Source of the DNA: Sphingomonas sp.
GTDB lineage: Bacteria > Pseudomonadota > Alphaproteobacteria > Sphingomonadales > Sphingomonadaceae
DNA length: 64,000 bases
Assembly (NCBI RefSeq): GCF_019635515.1
Contig: NZ_JAHBZI010000001.1
Span: 1,054,001 to 1,118,000 of the forward strand
Direction: 5' to 3'
Position 1 is the first letter of the stretch; every line of letters begins with the position of its first letter. Positions 61,875 to 64,000 of this stretch are shown piece after piece. Both the position numbers and the translations under genes were made by a program. The notes under the pieces are model-generated. The model saw nothing but the letters and a program-made list of their open reading frames with translations, was not told where the DNA came from and did no database searches.

Positions 61875-62588
61875 ATGGATCAGCATGTCGACCTGTCCCT
61901 CAATACGGCGGCGTCCGCTTCGCTCCGGCATATCGGCGCCGAGCGCGAACCGCTGCTCCAGATCGACGATCTGCTGTGCTTCCCGGAGAACTTGGTGGAC
62001 TATGCCGCACGGGAAGTCACGTTTCAGCCGGTATACGGCCCCGAGGGCGGCTATCCCGGCATCCGCGCCCCCGCGCCGCTCGATTATGTCGAGGCAGTGG
62101 TGCGTGGTGTCGATCCGCTGCTGCGTCAGGCGTTCGGGCTGGAACGGGCGCGCCTCGCCAATGCCGAGTGCAATTTCTCGCTCGTCACGCTCGCCCCTGA
62201 AGCGCTGGCCGCGGCGCAGCGCATCCCGCATGTCGATACCACCTCCGGCCTGCAATTCGCTTTCCTCCACTATCTGTGCCGGCCAGATCAGGGGGGCACC
62301 GCCTTTTATCGCCACCGCGCCACCGGCTTCGAAGCGCTGACGCCCGAGCGCGCCGCCGAATATGTCGCGGCGCGCGCGACGGAGGCGGGGCGGGAGACCA
62401 CCGGCTACATCGCCGGTGACACGCCGCATTTCGAGCAGACCGGCGCGGTCGAGGCGGCATTCAACCGGCTGGTGATCTACCGCAGCCGTATCTTACATTC
62501 GGGCCGGATCCCGCCCGGTGCCGCGCTCTCCGGCGATCCGCGCGAGGGCCGGCTGACCGCGAACATCTTCGTCACCTACCGCACCTGA
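61875..62588 (+). CDS. DUF6445 family protein
   Basis: 237-aa protein with text I associate with DUF6445: LLQIDDLLCFPENLVDYAA, GGYPGIRAPAPLDYVEAV, CNFSLVTLAPEAL, IPHVDTTSGLQFAFLHYLC, GTAFYRHRATGFE and LVIYRSRILHSGRIP. The HVD and later LHSG residues resemble a 2-oxoglutarate oxygenase active site (H-x-D ... H), an inference. Divergent from the cupin gene and convergent with the TonB receptor; the three probably work on one substrate. Confidence 0.78.
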   Translation: MDQHVDLSLNTAASASLRHIGAEREPLLQIDDLLCFPENLVDYAAREVTFQPVYGPEGGYPGIRAPAPLDYVEAVVRGVDPLLRQAFGLERARLANAECNFSLVTLAPEALAAAQRIPHVDTTSGLQFAFLHYLCRPDQGGTAFYRHRATGFEALTPERAAEYVAARATEAGRETTGYIAGDTPHFEQTGAVEAAFNRLVIYRSRILHSGRIPPGAALSGDPREGRLTANIFVTYRT

Positions 62589-62608
62589 TTCGCTTCCCCA
62601 CACCGCAA

Positions 62609-62642
62609 ATAAAAAGCGCCGCCGGTACGAGACCGACGGCGC
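62609..62642 (-). terminator. Rho-independent terminator of the TonB receptor gene
   Basis: On the minus strand GCGCCGTCGGT-(5)-ACCGGCGGCGC (one G-T pair) followed by TTTTTATTT, 22 bp beyond the receptor stop codon. Confidence 0.85.
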
Positions 62643-62664
62643 CAGTGCAGGGTGATGACGAAAC

Positions 62665-64000
62665 CTAGAAGTTGAAGCGGGCGATCGCCGAGATACGGCG
62701 GTCGTTCATGTACCAGCCGCGCGGCACTTCCTTGATCGTGTTCGGGCCGCCCGTGCCGGTGATCACCGCGTTGGTGCGGGTGATCTCGTTGGTCAGGTTC
62801 GAGCCCTGGACGCCGACCTTGATCTGCGGAGTGATCGCGAAGAACACCGAAGCGTCAAGCTGGCCGGTCGCCTTGTTGATGATCGGATCGAACGGCGTGA
62901 TCACGTCGCGGACGGTGAGCACGAAGTCCGAGCGCCACGAATAAGTGGCACGCATCGAGATCGGACCCCAATCGAAGAACGGAGTGACGTTGACCTGATG
63001 CTTCGACAGACCTTGGAGCGGCAGCAACGCGGTGTTGACCGTGGTCACGCGGCCGGCGGCCACGTCCGGATCGGTCGCCGACAGCGTCGACTGCGGCACA
63101 CCCGACGAGTCCACATAGGTGTAGTTCGCCTGGAGGCCGAGACCCTTGAGCGGACCCGGCAGGAAGTCGAAGGTCTGCTGGTAGCCGATTTCGAAGCCCT
63201 TGATCTTGCCGACCTTGGTCGCGTTGACCGGGGTGGTGACCAGCGCATCGAACGTCGCGCCATTATTGGTGAAGCTCTGGCGTACCGTGTCGTTGGTCAG
63301 AACCCCGTGAAGCTCCTTGTAGAAGCCCGAAAGGGTCAGCTGGCCGACGCTCGAGAAATACCATTCCGCCGTAAGGTCGAAGTTATCGGCCTCGGTGGGC
63401 TTCAGGTACGGATTGCCCGCGGTGAGCGATCCCTGCAGACGGAAGCTGTTGGGGATCAGGTTGCCGCTGGCGTCGACATTCTGCACCACGCCCAGATTGA
63501 CCGGGAAGTAGTTGCGGATAAAGCCGGTCTGCGGCGGCGAGACGCCCTTGAAGTACGCCGCGCGGAACTGCACCCCGCCGCCGACCTCGAACTTCACGTT
63601 CACGCTCGGCAGCCAGTAATCGTACCGCAGCTTCGCGGTCGATGCGACGGTCGCACCGTTGATGAAGTTGCGCGCCGCAGTGCGCGTGGCAGCGTTAAAC
63701 GAGCAGAACGGCTGCACCGTGTCAGGCGGCACCACCGGGGTGGCGCAGACGGTCTCGGTCGGAAACGCCGTGGTATTGACGAACGACTGGAAGCCGCTGG
63801 AGGTACGATCGGTGCGGCTGAAGCGCAGGCCGACATTACCGCTCAGGCGCAGGCCGCGACCGAACTCGGTATCGAACCGGGCCATGGCATAGGCGGCATA
63901 ATTCTGCTCGCGGATCGGGTTGATCTCGTCTTGCAGGAACGGCGTGCCGGCGACAACACCGCACCGGCTGGCAAGTCCATTCCAGCCGGTATTGACGGTG
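62665..64000 (-). CDS. TonB-dependent receptor, C-terminal part (gene continues past the window)
   Basis: About 445 residues of an outer-membrane barrel. The frame stays open to the window edge (TVNTGWNGLASRCGVV at the visible start), so the Met at 63885 is internal. Typical features are alternating barrel strands, RFSRTDRTSSGFQSF, FDLTAEWYFSSVGQLTLSGFYKEL, KGFEIGYQQTFDFLPGPLKGLGLQANYTYVDS, and a C-terminus RRISAIARFNF with the final aromatic residue. It belongs with the neighbouring DUF6445 and cupin genes. Confidence 0.92.
   Translation of the reverse strand, partial: TVNTGWNGLASRCGVVAGTPFLQDEINPIREQNYAAYAMARFDTEFGRGLRLSGNVGLRFSRTDRTSSGFQSFVNTTAFPTETVCATPVVPPDTVQPFCSFNAATRTAARNFINGATVASTAKLRYDYWLPSVNVKFEVGGGVQFRAAYFKGVSPPQTGFIRNYFPVNLGVVQNVDASGNLIPNSFRLQGSLTAGNPYLKPTEADNFDLTAEWYFSSVGQLTLSGFYKELHGVLTNDTVRQSFTNNGATFDALVTTPVNATKVGKIKGFEIGYQQTFDFLPGPLKGLGLQANYTYVDSSGVPQSTLSATDPDVAAGRVTTVNTALLPLQGLSKHQVNVTPFFDWGPISMRATYSWRSDFVLTVRDVITPFDPIINKATGQLDASVFFAITPQIKVGVQGSNLTNEITRTNAVITGTGGPNTIKEVPRGWYMNDRRISAIARFNF

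Overview
This is a high-GC chromosomal segment from an alphaproteobacterium, most likely a Sphingomonas-like member of the Sphingomonadales. The pointers are the overall codon style, several large TonB-dependent receptors, a ManD-type mannonate dehydratase very like the Novosphingobium enzyme as I remember it, a cupin / DUF6445 / TonB-receptor cluster, and a sphingomonad-type intergenic palindrome. No database search was possible; product names come from motifs and remembered family sequences. Layout: 1-10.9 kb is core chromosome (M56 peptidase, AI-2E permease, MBL hydrolase, DUF4230 protein, nadA and nadC, DUF4112 protein, solute-binding lipoprotein, MarR regulator, branched-chain aminotransferase, tRNA-Gln). 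From 10,994 to 14,540 lies an intact IS1595-type transposon, with 23-bp perfect inverted ends and an 8-bp target duplication. It landed exactly at the 3' end of tRNA-Gln and carries a transposase, a DUF6471 protein, an XRE regulator, three or four unknown small genes and a chain of strong hairpins. From 14.9 to 22.9 kb a leftward operon encodes a compact VirB-type type IV secretion system (virB2-B3-B4-B6-B8-B9-B10-B11 plus a second VirB2-like pilin), mostly joined by 4-bp ATGA overlaps, with no coupling protein or relaxase in view. Divergent from it, 23.2-41.4 kb is an RHS/YD-repeat polymorphic-toxin array. It has one full-length secreted Rhs (1395 aa), one Rhs split into two separately secreted halves, three promoterless or broken orphan core-plus-tip cassettes, and five AT-rich candidate immunity genes, one behind each tip. 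Small secreted YD-repeat proteins precede each complete Rhs. Copies of a dispersed hairpin-bearing repeat and a broken REP-associated transposase sit at the cassette junctions. From 41.4 to 52.4 kb is a GntR-controlled, divergently transcribed uptake and catabolism cluster: serine hydrolase, carboxylesterase and acyl-CoA ligase in one direction; TonB receptor, MHS-family permease, M28-like protein and glutathione transferase in the other. Both flank a FadR-type palindrome. From 52.5 to 54 kb are a formylglycine-generating enzyme and an ArsR regulator. From 54 to 60.5 kb is a glucuronoxylan locus: GH67 alpha-glucuronidase divergent from ManD, GH10 xylanase, a P-loop kinase-like protein and PfkB, around a LacI-type operator. 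The window ends with a cupin-like protein, a DUF6445 protein and the 3' part of another TonB-dependent receptor. The most unusual part is the T4SS / RHS toxin-cassette region (14.9-41.4 kb) with its repeat-mediated shuffling; the IS1595 transposon at tRNA-Gln is the best-defined mobile element.
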